64,000 nucleotides of DNA, taken from positions 29,005,334-29,069,333 of the forward strand of contig NW_024037074.1 in the NCBI RefSeq assembly GCF_015706575.1, read 5' to 3'. The number at the start of each line of letters is the position of its first letter. Position 1 is the first letter of the stretch. This stretch comes from Patiria miniata (lineage: Eukaryota > Echinodermata > Asteroidea > Valvatida > Asterinidae). The notes under the pieces are model-generated. The model was given only the letters and a program-made list of their open reading frames with translations. It made no database searches and was not told the DNA's origin. Below are positions 23,209-35,696 of this stretch, in pieces. The translations under genes were made by a program, and so were the position numbers.

Positions 23209-25282
23209 GAGTGGTCGGGCGACAGCCTTTTCATTATACACTGCCCAGTTAAGTTAGGAATATATGTTTATGTAGAAAAAAGGATCACGAAATTAAATCC
23301 CTTCAAGTACAATCAATGTTTCAAAAAGGTATCTTTAACGGTGTGATAAATTTTAGTAAACATTCTATGTGCACAACAAAAGTTATCTCTGGTTTGATGA
23401 CGTCATCAGTCAAAAACTGTTAGTAAATACTGATAAAGTTCGGAGAGGATAATTTTTCATTGTAAGTTAAAATAACGTATGAAAATTTGGGAAATATAAC
23501 TTTTTGTATTATTAACACCTAACTTCCGGTTTGATGACGTATTAATAACACCTAACTTCCGGTTGGATGACGTCACAGCATTATAGATCCAAAGGTGAAC
23601 ATTGTAATGTATATCATTATTTGGACTTCGAAGATATGACAGGGATCAAATGATAGAATTAAATTAGAACTATTATCCTATATGGAGAACTTTGCCACCC
23701 AAATGTGCAGAAAATCAAAGCCCTGCATACTCTGCGGTCACACACAACGGTGCATTGACCCGGCGACCTGCACAGCCCCACTGCGTTGACCGGACTATAC
23801 ATAAACAGCAGGTCGATCCTCAGAACAAAAGCGATGTCTGATTTGACAAGAAAAGTGCCCCTTGTTCTTCTCAACCAATCAAAACGGTTGTTACATGAAT
23901 GGAAAGCTTATTGTGTTATCTTTCAGAAACCGTGCGAGGTAATTGTATGCGACCGAGTTCACACGTGTGCTGTTCGAAGAAGTAAACCCGCACCCTCAAA
24001 AATCGGGGAAATGTGCCGTGACCTCCATAGGAAACGCGAAATTTTCACTGAGTTACCCGTTTTTCAATGAAAAAGTGCACATAATTATTCGCCTTTAACC
24101 ATGAAGAAATTATATTGATTTGAAAGAGGAAAACTTATATTTTATGATGCGATGCGAGGAAGTAAGTTTAACCGACACACTTTCCGCATATTAACGAAAG
24201 TTTGCTCAGAGCGCCTAGATATGAGCCAGTCTTCCCACGTAAACAGAGCTGCACTAGTGGCGAGTGAGCAAATGCTCCCTAGTTCTCCAATTCTCCTTAA
24301 AGTAACTTCCGGTCTGATGACGTCATGACTTTGAAACCTTGCCAAGTTATTTGTGGTTAATCAGAGAATATCAAGAGGCGATTTTGTAAGATTTGGACGG
24401 ATGGTTTTAAAATTAAAGAAGGGAAACTCTATTTTATGTGCCGATAGGGCGCGCCCTTTCAGATGTTAACGTCATCACACTGGTTTTTGCGTCTTGCGTT
24501 CCTCACTAAACACTTTCATAATATATATGTCTGTAGTAAAATGCTTCCGCTTTTGAGTTATATTCAGTTTTTATTGCACTTCCGGTAACACCGTAAGTAA
24601 ATTTCAAGCGTTTTGCGTCCGTGAACACGAAATGTTTCTCACGGCATAGTCTACAACCTCACGAAAAAACGAACACGATACTCTATTTAGTTCAAAAGAT
24701 ATAATGCAAGCTATTTTGTCATAATTTGCCATTAAGTCGCTTGTAATTTGATACCTGATGACGTCATGATGACGTAACAAGATTTATAACATCTTCGTAA
24801 CATGGTACAAATTGACACAAGTTTTTGTGATCATACCGTGAACCGTTCGGAAGAAATGTTGCTTTGTTTTGATGTCAGGCTAACGTCTTCATTTTGAATT
24901 CACCTAACTTTGACCTTTCGGTAGACCCGGAAGTAAAGGTCAAGCGAGTTCACGTACACGACAAAAACTGTTGAGCGATTAATGGTCTATCTGATTTCAG
25001 AATACAAACATCATTGAATGTTTAGTTCAAGAGTTATAGGTGAAAGTAATTGGTCACTTTTTCAGATAAAATCACTTGTAATTTGAGACCTGAAGACGTA
25101 ATCATGACGTCAGAGTAATATGCATCACTTCGGACGAGGGTCGATATATATTGAAAGTTACAAGTTCATACCATTTACCGTTTAGGAGAAAACTCGCGGA
25201 GAAGTATTGTCCGGAAAAAAAGAAAGAAAGAAAGATTTATGAGAACGAATCCAGACAGTGGTCGGGTTGTGCCCGACCACTC
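23209..25282. mobile_element. 2.07-kb element with GAGTGGTCGGGC inverted ends
   Basis: The left end reads GAGTGGTCGGGCGACAG and the right end TTGTGCCCGACCACTC. The right end also forms a hairpin (GTGGTCGGG and CCCGACCAC, 25257-25280). The interior is built of diverged ~340-bp repeats, clearest at 24566-24900 and 24915-25230, each with an ETS-like CTTCCGGT or GGAAGT word and a TGACGTCA palindrome. No protein is encoded. I cannot identify a target duplication or a superfamily. It may be a composite satellite-like DNA transposon. Confidence 0.55.
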
Positions 25283-26034
25283 AACAATAGCATAAGCCAA
25301 GGAAATGTTTTGGGTCAATGACACACATGTCCATTATTCACTGAGTTAACCTGAAGCACAGTGTAGCCCTTGCCAATTCTGGCTTTGCAGACTGACGTGA
25401 ATGCAAGTTAACAGTTATTTACCAAATTAATATTTTGTAAAAAAAAATAAAATCGTTTTAATACCATAAAGTAATATTCAGCCTTATCTACACTGGCAAA
25501 GCAGTAATTTAAAAAAATATAAAGAAAAACAAGTTTAGGTCAATAGTGAACTTGCTAAGAACTTGGCCATAAAGATGCCTTGAAATTGGAAATCCGGGTG
25601 ACTCACAGCTTCACACAGTTTGTGCTGTATGATAGTTAATTAATTGGTTCACAATAAACAGGTAGTCCGGGATCCTAATTTTTCCCAGGAGCTAGAACAA
25701 ATGCAAGCGGCCCACCAAGAAACAAACATCCCACGTTACATTTAGGAGAACAATAATTCGCGATCAAGCGTCGGAAAAAAATGACAACTCTGTTATAAGT
25801 ACACTATCATGGGCAACAAGAAAGTGACGCCCTCCTAATGTTGTAATTGCTAAGGAAAAAAGTCTGTACACGTTGTACACGGATGGATCGAAACAGTTGG
25901 GTGAGTTTGGGATTGGGTTTGGTTGGGCGAGGGTCAAGATTTGGGTTTGCATGTTTCTGTGTTTGGTTTTGGTATAGGCTGGGTTCAATAAGCGGAGGTG
26001 GGAGGCATCAATATTTTTTGCTCAAATAACGTGG

Positions 26035-26275
26035 AAGTCTGCACGGTCACCGTATGCCTTGCCAGGCTTTGGACGAACTTTAGGAAGATTGAACTGAACC
26101 CCATCACAGCTTTTAGTGCGAATTTTAAACGCATGAACTGATATTTACTCTGAGAAGTACCGTAGCGCTGCCTCACCATGGCGGATAAGTTTAAAAAGTA
26201 CCGAAGAATCTTGAATTCAATCCGCACCGTAACCGAGAGCCAACGTAGTTCCTGAAGTACGGGCGTACGACCCTT
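26035..26275 (-). pseudogene. Non-LTR retrotransposon RT relic, copy in B'
   Basis: Minus-strand frames carry the decayed EL.WLSV...EFKIL motif, related to the ELHWLPV...FKIL motif found near the C-terminal end of many animal non-LTR reverse transcriptases. Parallel copies lie at 37965-38190 and 52490-52700. It is an old insertion carried by the array flank and is not coding now. Confidence 0.6.
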
Positions 26276-27249
26276 CCTTCTGCATATATGTTGTTATTTC
26301 TTAAACTGGTAATCGTATGAAAACAAAAAACATTAACCGTTACAATAGTCTGTCTGGGAAGTAACAAATGCATGTATTAAAAAAAATATTGTTTTTTTTT
26401 TCATTTGCATTTCGCATACCGTATACAGCGAGAGATTAAATAAAGTCGGGTTATATCATTTATTTATCCTCGGAAACTTTTTTCTTAAAAGTCGAGTTTT
26501 AGAGCTTTCACTTTTATGAAATTGTTTACGATTTAATGTAATTTGAGTTGATAATGTGACACTATATCAGCAGATTACGCAATCATGATTATATAGTATA
26601 TATTTGATTCTAAGAAACATTTCTTCCAAGTATACATTTGAGGATGAACTCTGTTTAAGAGCCTAACTAATTTAAGCACAAAAATTAATCATATAACATA
26701 TAATCAGTATCGAATATAAATACTCGAAAACTGTATTTTGAACATTACTTTAATTGAACATTTAGCTTTTAACAATGTGAAAAACCTTGTCCCACTCGTA
26801 ATACATTCCATCGAATTCCTCTCAAGAAAGTAAAATTACAGAGAAATATTGTCGTTGAAATGATCGAGCAAATCACAGTCTGACTTTTACGAACAAAATA
26901 AATTCTTATTATACATAACATTTCTTATCCCTTTGATATTACAAATTATTGCAAACAAAGTCAGTTAATTACCTGTGTTTTTGTCCATTTTTGTTTGTTT
27001 TGACTACTAGATTTGGGGATCGGTGTTAATAAAGGCCGGGTTAACATTGGTTGAGGTTGCATGGGGTGGAGGATGAATGATTAGTGGTGTCGAGGAGGTT
27101 AGGGATTGAAGGTGAGGGGTGGGGAGCAAAATATGATGCCGATTGTTACTTATCTTCCAATAATTCATCAAGAACAATGAATGGCACTAAAACGATTGTG
27201 TAGTCTACTTATCCCATTTACCCCACGGATTCTTCAAATGCTAAAACAT

Positions 27250-27850
27250 GCAGACAGAACAAAATGACAAACGAAAAATGCTGGATGTCAGGCCCATGAA
27301 TCTTTGCCCCCCTCCCTCCTCTCCAACGCAACCGGTAGCCCACCGACAGTGTTGTTCTGCATCCGCCTGTGATGGGCAGGGTGTTCAGGTTGGCTTGGGT
27401 TTGAAGGGTGATAGAGATAAGGTGGTTGCGTTTCGCAGATTAATGGGAGATAGGTGAGAATGAGAGGGAGAGCATTTGTGAGAGAGGCTGAATAGGGTGA
27501 AAGCTGTACAATTTCCTCATACACTCATCTTACAAACACCGGGTATGTTAGGGCCAGGGTCATCGCCACGTGCATGGGGGAGGTGGGTGTGTGCAGGGGC
27601 GGATCCAGGAATTTTCGCAGGGGGAGGGGTTCATCGGCAAAACAAATCTGACATGCAGACAGGTTTTTTTCTCCTGACACTTGACCTCCAAAAGGCGGAC
27701 ATTATAATTATTACCAGTAAAACATGTTCTTCCGCAATTTTTAAATATCCGTTGGCCGATTTATTTCAGTGATTTAGCTTTGATGTACGTTCCCATCGTG
27801 GTAAACCATGGCCCCGGATGCAAATTTTCTTTTGCTAAACTGCACTAACA
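27250..27850. repeat. Flank repeat duplicated inside B'
   Basis: The order 'catccgcctgtgatgggcag', 'ggtggttgcgtttcgcagat', 'gagagaggctgaatagggtg', 'gggccagggtc' recurs at about 29190-29640 and again at 39430-39540 and 44930-45380. This is an internal duplication of the flank. The segment after 27590 carries a GGGGCGGATCCAGG word common in dispersed repeats. Confidence 0.55.
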
Positions 27851-27934
27851 TACATGGTTGTTTAGCGCCCTCTACGATACTTTCATAATACGTACGCAGG
27901 TATATAACTATATTTTCCCCCACATTTTGGCGAG

Positions 27935-28015
27935 CAGTGCGATAGCTCAGTCGATAGGGTTGTGATTTTGCATTGCGAGGTTGCAGGTTCGATTATCCGT
28001 TGTTTGTCCCCGATT
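27935..28015 (+). mobile_element. tRNA-derived SINE head
   Basis: Contains an A-box-like GATAGCTCAGTCGATAGG (27941-27958) and a B-box-like GGTTCGATTATCC (27986-27998) at tRNA-like spacing. The ends do not pair into an acceptor stem and the T arm is imperfect. It is therefore a tRNA-derived SINE or tRNA relic and not a working tRNA gene. Confidence 0.6.
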
Positions 28016-28227
28016 TGTTTTTCTTTTCTAACCTTAGACTTCAAAGGATATTTTGTTAAAGGGAAATAAAGTCCGAATTTCATTACGTTCGAATTCTTTT
28101 TTTTTTCTAATTGATATTTTCTTCTCACGTTTAAGAAAAGTGAATTCCAAAACACCATAGCGTACACCCATTATGCGGATGACGTTTGGGAGAAAAACAA
28201 AATCGCGCACATGCAGGATGGTAAAGG

Positions 28228-28290
28228 GTGCACACCGGTAAATAGGCCTAAACCCACCATCCGAGTGCATGAAAGAAAGTTAAACCCTAA
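28228..28290. repeat. Dispersed repeat 'GGGTGCACACCGG', partial copy 3
   Basis: Only the first ~60 bases of the family seen at 19985 are present. The preceding ~200 bases match 39790-39950, where a longer copy follows. Confidence 0.55.
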
Positions 28291-28294
28291 AACT

Positions 28295-28800
28295 TGTAAA
28301 CGTCATGTCTTCCTTTTTTGATAAAAATTGTTGTGCTTGTTGGTCCTGATGAGCAATGCACACCAATTTTTAGCCGGATCAGACTTACTATGAGGTCAGG
28401 GCAGAAACCATAAAAAACGGAAATTTTAAGAGTAAAATACCACCCTTTTGATAGAAATATGTCAAAACCATGTCAATTTTCATCAAATATATGCGAATTT
28501 GGTATCGGAATAATAAGAATTGCATGCTCAAATCAACTCCTTCGTCAAATTTTATATTTTGTGAAAGTAGGTCACGTGACCTTTAAAATGTTATTGTGAC
28601 CTTTGACACAATGTATGCACTAATGTATCATTCGGAAAATCAACAAAATTAAAATGACTTGATAGAGCATGTCTTCCTCTATCAGAATCCACTAAAAATC
28701 AATTGGGGTCTTCGAAATGTACAACTTTATGGCTATTTTTGTACAGTTAGTAGGCTACAAACTATAGACTTTACATTAGAAATCAACCCACACAACTTAA
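28295..28800. other. No gene seen
   Basis: AT-rich sequence with no coding, repeat or regulatory pattern I can support. Counterparts in unit C are not obvious. Confidence 0.4.
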
Positions 28801-29017
28801 AGGCGCCTATTATGACCACGGAGCACAGCCTGAAATCGAAAGAGTTTTGATTTTGCCGGAGGGAGGAAAACCGGAGGGCATTGAGAATCGTGGCACAGGA
28901 GAGAACCAACGCACAACTCTATACTCACATGTAATCCGCGGCCAGGATTCGAACCGTCATTTGTGGTCACCTTGGTGAGAGGCAAACACTACCCACAAAC
29001 CACCCACGCTGCCCAAA
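28800..29017 (-). mobile_element. tRNA-derived SINE, minus strand
   Basis: Read on the minus strand, a tRNA-like head starting GGGCAGCGTGGGTGG carries a clean B box GGTTCGAATCC. It is followed by a body with CTCCCTCCGGCAAAATC, TTTCGATTTCAGGC and GTGCTCCGTGGTCAT. A second copy with the head cut short lies at 44590-44762. The body resembles SINE cores common in echinoderm and other deuterostome genomes; the family name is uncertain. Confidence 0.7.
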
Positions 29018-29034
29018 ATGCTAGTATAATGTAG

Positions 29035-30350
29035 TCAGGAAAAATAATGAAGGAAAAATGAAACGCATCCCCCACACCTTTCGATTCTGTAACGGTTTGA
29101 TTGCCGGGTATCAGGCACTTTCACCTGCCCTTCCCCTTCCCACTCATAGCCCAACATAACGAAAGCACATCGACGATTTGGTTCTGTATCCGCCGTTGAA
29201 GGGCAGGGTGGTAAGGTTGGGTTGGGTCTGAAGGTTGTATTAGGCATTAAAAAGGTGGTTGCGTCCCGCAGATTGATGGAAAATGGGTGAGATGGGGTGG
29301 GGTGGCAAAGCTTTGGTGAGAGAGGCTGGATAGGGTGAAAGTTGAACCCATGTCAGCTTACGGGCAGGCATGTTAGGGGCAGGGTCGTTGCCAAGTGCAG
29401 CGGTGAAGTCTGGGTGCCCGATTTAGTAAAAATGGTCTGCGCATTAAACAAGCGGCCAGCTCCTCATGCCAGACGGCGTAGTACGGACGTCCTGTCCTCT
29501 TTGCCACTGGTTGTAGCTGTCCCAACAATCCCCTCTCGTGATTTTCAAATATCGGATGGCAGATTTATTTCAGTTAAAATGTTAGTGCTGCACGTTCCCA
29601 TCGTATTCAAACTCATGGTCCCGGCCGGATGTTGAGATAGATACGATGCGTCACTTTAAACTCAGTGGCGTAACCCGGAGAGCTAGAGACGGCGTGCCTC
29701 ACCACTCAGCCTGCCTGGGATTCGGGGGAGGCGTTTAACTCTTTGAATGCTTCCTACAGAAAATGAGGAGTCTTAATTAAGGTCTCTTTAATGAACCACG
29801 CCAATGAGTAATACTTCACGGCGTAATATCTCTCGAAATACTAGGTTTGAAAACGACACACCCAGGATAGGTATAAGAATAGGTACTGTTTGGAATTGTG
29901 GACAGTTTTGTTCCGCTAAAAGTCAGGCACACTCAGGGGCACTTAGTGATTATTTTGGACTTTCGGTAGAATATGAACCACTGTCTTTTCAAATTTTCTC
30001 AGTAGGTATTCCTATAGGCCGGCCTATTGTAGCGGGAAAAACTGTTGGTTGTCATAAGCAGAAAATTGATGAGTGAATTACTAAAAACAGTGGCACTCGA
30101 TAAGTAATACCCAACGGAAAACAAATGTCACTACACGACTGTTAATGCGGTAAAAATAGATTTACTCTTCCTCTTCCTGTCGAAGAAACTATAAATAGAA
30201 AGGGGAACAACAGCAATCTAGCATTAAATATGAGCGTTTGAGGAAATCGTACAGCTTTCACCCTTCTCCGCATCAGCATTATTGGTTCGGGATCCCCCGT
30301 TGGCTGCCCAGGGTGATTAGGAGGGGGAAGGGATGGTGGGGGAGGGGCTC
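29035..30350. other. Distal 3' flank of B', no gene seen
   Basis: Colinear with 44.77-46.05 kb of unit C. Open frames here (e.g. 29342-29635, 29804-30076) are not preserved as frames between the two copies, so they are not genes. Confidence 0.55.
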
Positions 30351-31007
30351 AATAAGGGAATTCGTGCTTGGCTTGGAGATCAGGATATTGAAGGCTGGTG
30401 ATTCCTAAGGAAAGAAGTTTGTTGCACATGGTTGGAACAAAGCAGTTGGGTAAGTTTGGGATTAGGTTTGATTAGGCGAGGGTCAAGATCGGAGTTGGCA
30501 TAATGATGTGTTTGGTTTTAGGTATAGGTTGGGCTCGATAAGCGGAGACGGGAGGTCCTCAATTAGGGGGGGGGGGTGAGGGGCTCTGCAGGTGCAAGAT
30601 CGATTGCATGCCAAGAAGTTGCCGAGCCGAGCGCACGTTTGACGTGTGGATGGGGATAGATGAATGGTTATAATTAAGTTGCCTTTGGGAACAGCTGGGT
30701 TCTGCAAAATAAGTATACTTCACCGTAAGAGGGCGGCAACTGTACATGGACTGGATGTTATGCGCCCAATAAATTAAGTTCTTATTACCTTTTCTGTTCA
30801 AGCTAGATTATTACGCCTTCGTCTTTCAATCAAAAATGTAGACTGCATAACCTGACTACAAAATACTAGCCACCAAATGCGAGGCTCCATTAAATAACAC
30901 GAAGCGCAAAACAAACACTGATTGAATCACGTATGGCCGATGTACGTCATTATTCTATCCACCAATCGGAGTTAGTCAGCTAACAAGTCGTGACCACAAG
31001 TGAGTGG

Positions 31008-31300
31008 TCTGTGATTGACAGGTGCCAATCACAGTCCACTTGTTTGAATGTGTCACCGACATCCACACAATCATTCCACCAATTAGGTGCGTCTATTTGA
31101 GTGTCGGTGATACAAGCTTCGCTTTAACGTGTGGCAATGTAACATTAACATCATCTTCCTCTCATCAATATGAAGCGAGTCAGTGATGTGTGATTGACAG
31201 CGCGCAGGGGGCCAATCACAAACCGGGCTTGCAAGTTCCTTAGTCACTGCTCGGGAAATCGACGTCAATATTTAAGTCACAAGCAGCCGGCTCACTCCTC
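31008..31300 (+). promoter_or_regulatory. CCAAT/TATA promoter with two TGATTGACAG sites, unit C
   Basis: TGATTGACAG lies at 31012-31021 and 31191-31200. CCAAT follows, then GACGTCAA at 31261-31268 and TATTTAA at 31269-31275. Arrangement is the same as in unit A. The downstream C1q gene is intact, 5.4 kb away. Confidence 0.72.
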
Positions 31301-31377
31301 ACAACGACCGCAGCTCATGTCCACGTTCAGACGACAACCCGAGAGAACTGTTTGCAAAATCGAACAAGAGTTGCACG
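31300..31377 (+). other. Candidate exon 1 of C1q gene C
   Basis: Ends CACG|GTGAGT at 31378. With exon 2 spliced on, the ATG at 31318 would open a 41-codon upstream frame that stops just before the C1q ATG. Confidence 0.5.
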
Positions 31378-33286
31378 GTGAGTGAAACAATCTTTTACGA
31401 TAATTCTGCTAACTTTTGGATTGATCTTTTGTGATATATGACATTGACACAAATTTGCTTATAGGCAAAACGGCGAGATATAAATATTTCCGACCATGAT
31501 GATCCCGTTTCCATACGGTAACTCGATAACTTACCGATATTGGTAATTGAATAATCAACAGGTATTATGTTGTATAGAATATAGTGAATTAGCTCTTGAT
31601 GCGGATTTAGACCAACATTTTGTGAGGCCAAAGTTTCAGGCAATAAAAGCTAAGAGCAAACTAATCAGGGTTTTTATTTTATTTGTTCGGAATAAGGAAT
31701 TCCTGTCTGACAATATTATCGCTGCTACTTCCATGGTACACTCTCAACAAACAATTGTCCACAATTCTGACTGATTTCTCTAGCTCTTGAATATTTACTT
31801 GAATTCTACCGAAAGCACACTATAAATTCATGGAAGTTTTACAGTTAATTGTTATTGCCATTCGGATTCGCCAGTTTTCAAGTCATACCTGGCTGAAGGT
31901 TTTCAACAGCGTATTACATCAAGTTCCTTATTCTGATTACAGTTCCCTATTGTTATTGAAATTCACGCACTTACACAATATTTCAGATGATATATTTAAT
32001 TATTTTTTGTGTTCAAAGAATGAAATCTTGCGAAAGCTGACACCTGTCCCATAATATCAGTATGATCAATCACCCCCTTTATTTTTTTGGCTAGTTTTCA
32101 CTATTTATCGTATTAACCATAAAATCCCGATGCGATACGCTCACCTTTTTCCGGCAATCACTCTAACTAATTCAGGATAAAAGGTTATGCGGAAGCTGGC
32201 CACGGAAGAAAGTTTAAAGGAAATCGAGACATCTCAAACATCCTGTCCTATGTTGTGTTATTTAAAATTTGGATAATCTCAATACCCTCTGTGCTTTGTT
32301 TTTAAACTGTGTCATTTCACTAATTCACAGTGCGCCATTCCGGTTTGATCACTATACACGTATAGGCCAGAGCGTTACTTTTCAGCATTGCCTGATAAAA
32401 GTGTTACCGGTCAGAATAGACTAGAGGGCGCACATACGAACGGACCGGACCATGATCACACTTTATTCAAGTTCAAATTGCTTGATGTAGCTGGATTCAT
32501 TTCAAGGAATCATGTAAAGCGTTGATGTTTGTACAAATTATTCGGGCCGTCTGCTCTGCTGTCCTACTTCAACGTTTGAAGCACCAGCTTTCAGATGAAT
32601 TCAGCCATGTTTGCATGCAGGGTTCCACTGAGAATGTCACGTTAAATATCTTTTTGAAAAAAAAGCAATGTTTTCAGTGTTTAAGATTTCCAATAATGGA
32701 ACAGATTTTCTTAAACCTTAAATATGTTCCTAGACACATTCGTGGTTGACAAACAGATGGTGGCTGATGGTAATAGCCAAACAGGTGCGCTGATTTCTCA
32801 CCATCGGGGAAATAATTTTCCTTGTAAAGACTGTAGCTTAACTGCGGTGGTCCACCTGTAATATATTATCGCCACTATACTTCACTGGTATGATATCGGT
32901 TCCCCAATTAATTCAGAAAATAACTCAATTACTCATTTTCATAAATTGGTATTTTTTACGCCAGCAATCTGCACACGTGTTGAGGATTTCTTCCTGATAA
33001 AATTCAAGAATTTTACATCAAAGTGAGTGGTTTATATTTTACGTTTTCTCGCAATTAAGCATCAGAATAGCATATTTATTTGGTGGAAAACTGTGTTTGT
33101 TGATGCATTTAACACATTTTGGTCAACATTATAAACATAACACGTCATTCGATTAAAAATTAAGGTGCGAGAGTGATATTTAAAGAAGTTAGGGATCCCC
33201 CTCCACTACGCCCACCGTCGAACTGGGACAATTTGGCCAATCTTTGCTTAGAAATCCTGTTTGAACTTTAGCATAAAGAGTATTTA
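31378..33286. other. Intron 1 of gene C, left part; no gene seen
   Basis: Colinear with 1017-2865 of unit A and 47.06-49.38 kb of unit D. Ends where the LINE begins. Confidence 0.6.
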
Positions 33287-35696
33287 AGTAGTAGTAGGCA
33301 TCCGTCCGTCAATACTGATATGGACTGCGTCCGGGAGGTTGTCGTCTTTGTTGCAGCGGCAGCTGTGGCTGAGTAGTCCAATTCTTGCATGACAGTCTCT
33401 GGCGCAGTTAGCGCAGATGAAGGGAGAAGAGGCTGACACAGGAGTGGGGGGTGCTACTCGCAATTTCCTCCTCAGCCTCTTCTCCTGCAGCAAGGAGGTG
33501 CGCCTCTCCTCAGCTCGGTGGACCCCTGCGGCAACTGTCTGCCTCCAAGCACTGCGATCCTGGGCAGCTTCCTCCCAATTGTTGGGTCTATGCCAGTCTG
33601 CCTCATGTCGCGTTTACACACGTCCTTGAAGCGTAAGTTCGGACGACTAATTGGCATGGAGCCTGACGAAAGCTCGCCATACAGGATGGCCCTTAAAAGA
33701 CGACTGGAGTCCATCCTGTGGACGTGACCGAGCCATCTGAGGCGGCGCTGGCTCAACATGGCGAGCATGCTGGAGGAGTGGGCACGTTCCAGGACTTCTG
33801 TGTTGGGGACTTTCTCCTGCCATGTGATGAGGCGTAGGCAGCGAAGGTGGAAGCTGTTCGGCCGTTTTTCTTGTCTGGTGTAGGTGGTCCAGGCCTCACT
33901 GCTGTATAGCAGAGTGCTGATGACGCATGCTTGGTAGACCTGAAGTTTTGTGCACACAGTTAGGTTCTTGTTAGACCACACTCTCTTTGCCATCCTGGCC
34001 ATCACTGCGGCGGCCCTGGCAAGACTGTAGATCCGAGGTGCGTGAAGGTGCTCACACAGTCTAGGGTCTTGTTGTCAATAGAGATGGACGGTGAGGTTTC
34101 GACTTCATGGCCCATGACATGGGTCTTCTTAATGCTGTTGGTGAGAGCGAACTCCTTGCGAACCAACTGCTGGCGCCCTGTCTCTGTGTGGGATGCTAGA
34201 GCTGCATCATCGGCAAATACCATTTCCCTTAGGAGTACACTTGTCAATTTGGTCTTGGACCTCAAGTAGACAAGGTTGAAGAGTTTGCCATCAGCTTTTG
34301 AGTGTATGTAGACGCCTTAAGGGGATGAGCGAAATGTAAACGACATCAGGAGAAAGAAGAAAATTCCGAAGAGGGTCGGTGCAAGATCACATCCCTGCTT
34401 CACTCCCCTGCAAATTGGGAAGGTCTCTGAAGTTTCTCCATCACAACAGACTGAGCCCTGCATGTTGTTGTGAAAAGATGTCACGATGCTAAGAATTTCT
34501 GGAGGGCAACCGATCTTTGCAAGCAGCTTGAAGAGACCATCTCTGCTAACAAGGTCGAAGGCCTTCGTGAGGTCGAAGAAAGCGAGATACGGGGGTCTTC
34601 TCTGTTCATGACATTTTTCCTGCAGTTGTCGAAGGGTGAAGATCATGTCCATCGTGGATCTTGATAACCTGAAGCCACACTGTGACTCGGGGTAGACGCG
34701 ATCCGCCAGAAGCTGGAGCCTGATAAGGGCAACGCGTGCGAAGACCTTCCCCACAGTGCTGAGTAGAGAGATACCCCGGTAGTTGTTGCAGTCGCTGCGG
34801 TCGCCCTTGTTCTTGTACAGCGTGACGATTTTGGCGTCACGCATGTCATGGGGACGGCTCCTTCATTCTATCAAAGGCAGAGGAGGTCGTGAAGATATGG
34901 CAAAAGCTTTGGTTTCTCAAGTTGGATGATGTCAGGTGTTATCCCATCAGCACCTGGGGCCTTGCTGCAAGCGAGTCTGTCAATGACTTTGCTGAGCTCC
35001 TCTTGCGTAGGGTCTTTGTCAAGCTCCTCCATCATAGGCAGGCTTGCGATGCCATTCAGAGCCTCCTCTGACACTGTGTTTTCTGTGGCATATAACTCCA
35101 TGTAGTGCTCAGCCCACCTTTTCATCTGTTTGCTGCTGTCGGTGATGACTTCACCGGACTCGGATTTGAGAGGCGCCGGTTTTTTTTATGGAGGGACCTG
35201 TGGCTTGCTTGATCAACTCACACATGCCCCTGATGTCACCTGTGTCGGACGCGGCTTGTATGCTGGAGGAGAGTTTGAGCCAGTAGTTGTTTGCGCAGCG
35301 TCGAGCCGTTTGCAGGGCCTTGCCCCTGGCTTTTCTAAGAGCCTCAATGTTCCTCGTCAATGGATTATCTTTGTACTTGAGGAAGGCGGCGCGGTAGGCC
35401 TCGATAACTGGCTCGTGGAACTTGTCTTGTGACACAGGGGGAGAGCAGAGGGTTGGGGCGTAAACGCTCAGAAGATTGGCTGGTCCACTGCTGGTGGATA
35501 TACGGATGGCAAAGATGCGTTTGGAGCCTCCTGTCGGTGGCACAGTTGTGGCAATAAGAGTGTTTTTCACTGCAAAGCCAACGCCGTGTTCTTGGGTCTC
35601 TTCTGCGCTCTTGCCATGCCAGAAAAAAGTGTAATGTTTCTCATTAAGGGAACCACAGTCAGCAAGCCGTGTCTCATAAATTGCCAAAGTAATTGT
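33287..35696 (-). mobile_element. RTE/CFDP2-like LINE, 5'-truncated, frame-broken
   Basis: Read on the minus strand from 35696 down. The endonuclease N-terminal part (YTFFWHGKSAEE, GVGFAVKN, SVYAPTL) is followed abruptly at about 35425 by linker (ALRKARGKALQTARRC), then RT motifs: KAPGADGITPD (~35000), YRGISLLS, FFDLTKAFD, GVKQGCDLAPTLF (~34400) and FADDAAL (~34215). After these come the thumb region (QACVISTLLYSSEAW; RRLRWLGHVHRMD) and a C-terminal Cys/His finger (CANCARDCHARIGLLSH, ~33400). Several frameshifts kill it, and the catalytic middle of the endonuclease is missing. The 3' end is a short ACT-repeat tail (33287-33297). The insertion lies in intron 1 of gene C, and about 520 bp of intron sequence present in A and D is missing at the site. 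Confidence 0.88.

Larger units (their letters stand above)
17745..25845 (+). repeat. Tandem array unit B2 (truncated C1q gene)
   Basis: Begins inside intron 1, continues through a more diverged intron copy (17.75-19.68 kb), exon 2, an intron enlarged by dispersed repeats, the truncated C1q exon, and a flank with a 2.07-kb element. It is clearly more diverged from A, C, D and E than those are from each other, so it is an older copy. Confidence 0.6.
25845..30350 (+). repeat. Remnant unit B' (lead-in fused to 3' flank)
   Basis: The block 25850-26006 copies the start of a unit (compare 57-198) up to GGAGGTGGGAGGC. It then jumps straight into 3'-flank sequence that matches unit C from about 37930. 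Promoter, exons and C1q gene are absent. The flank then runs colinearly with C to about 27.5 kb, and 28.78-30.35 kb matches 44.59-46.05 kb. Confidence 0.72.

Noticed and set aside
27941..28010. Possible functional tRNA gene
   Set aside because: A and B boxes are present but the acceptor stem does not pair; better a SINE head.
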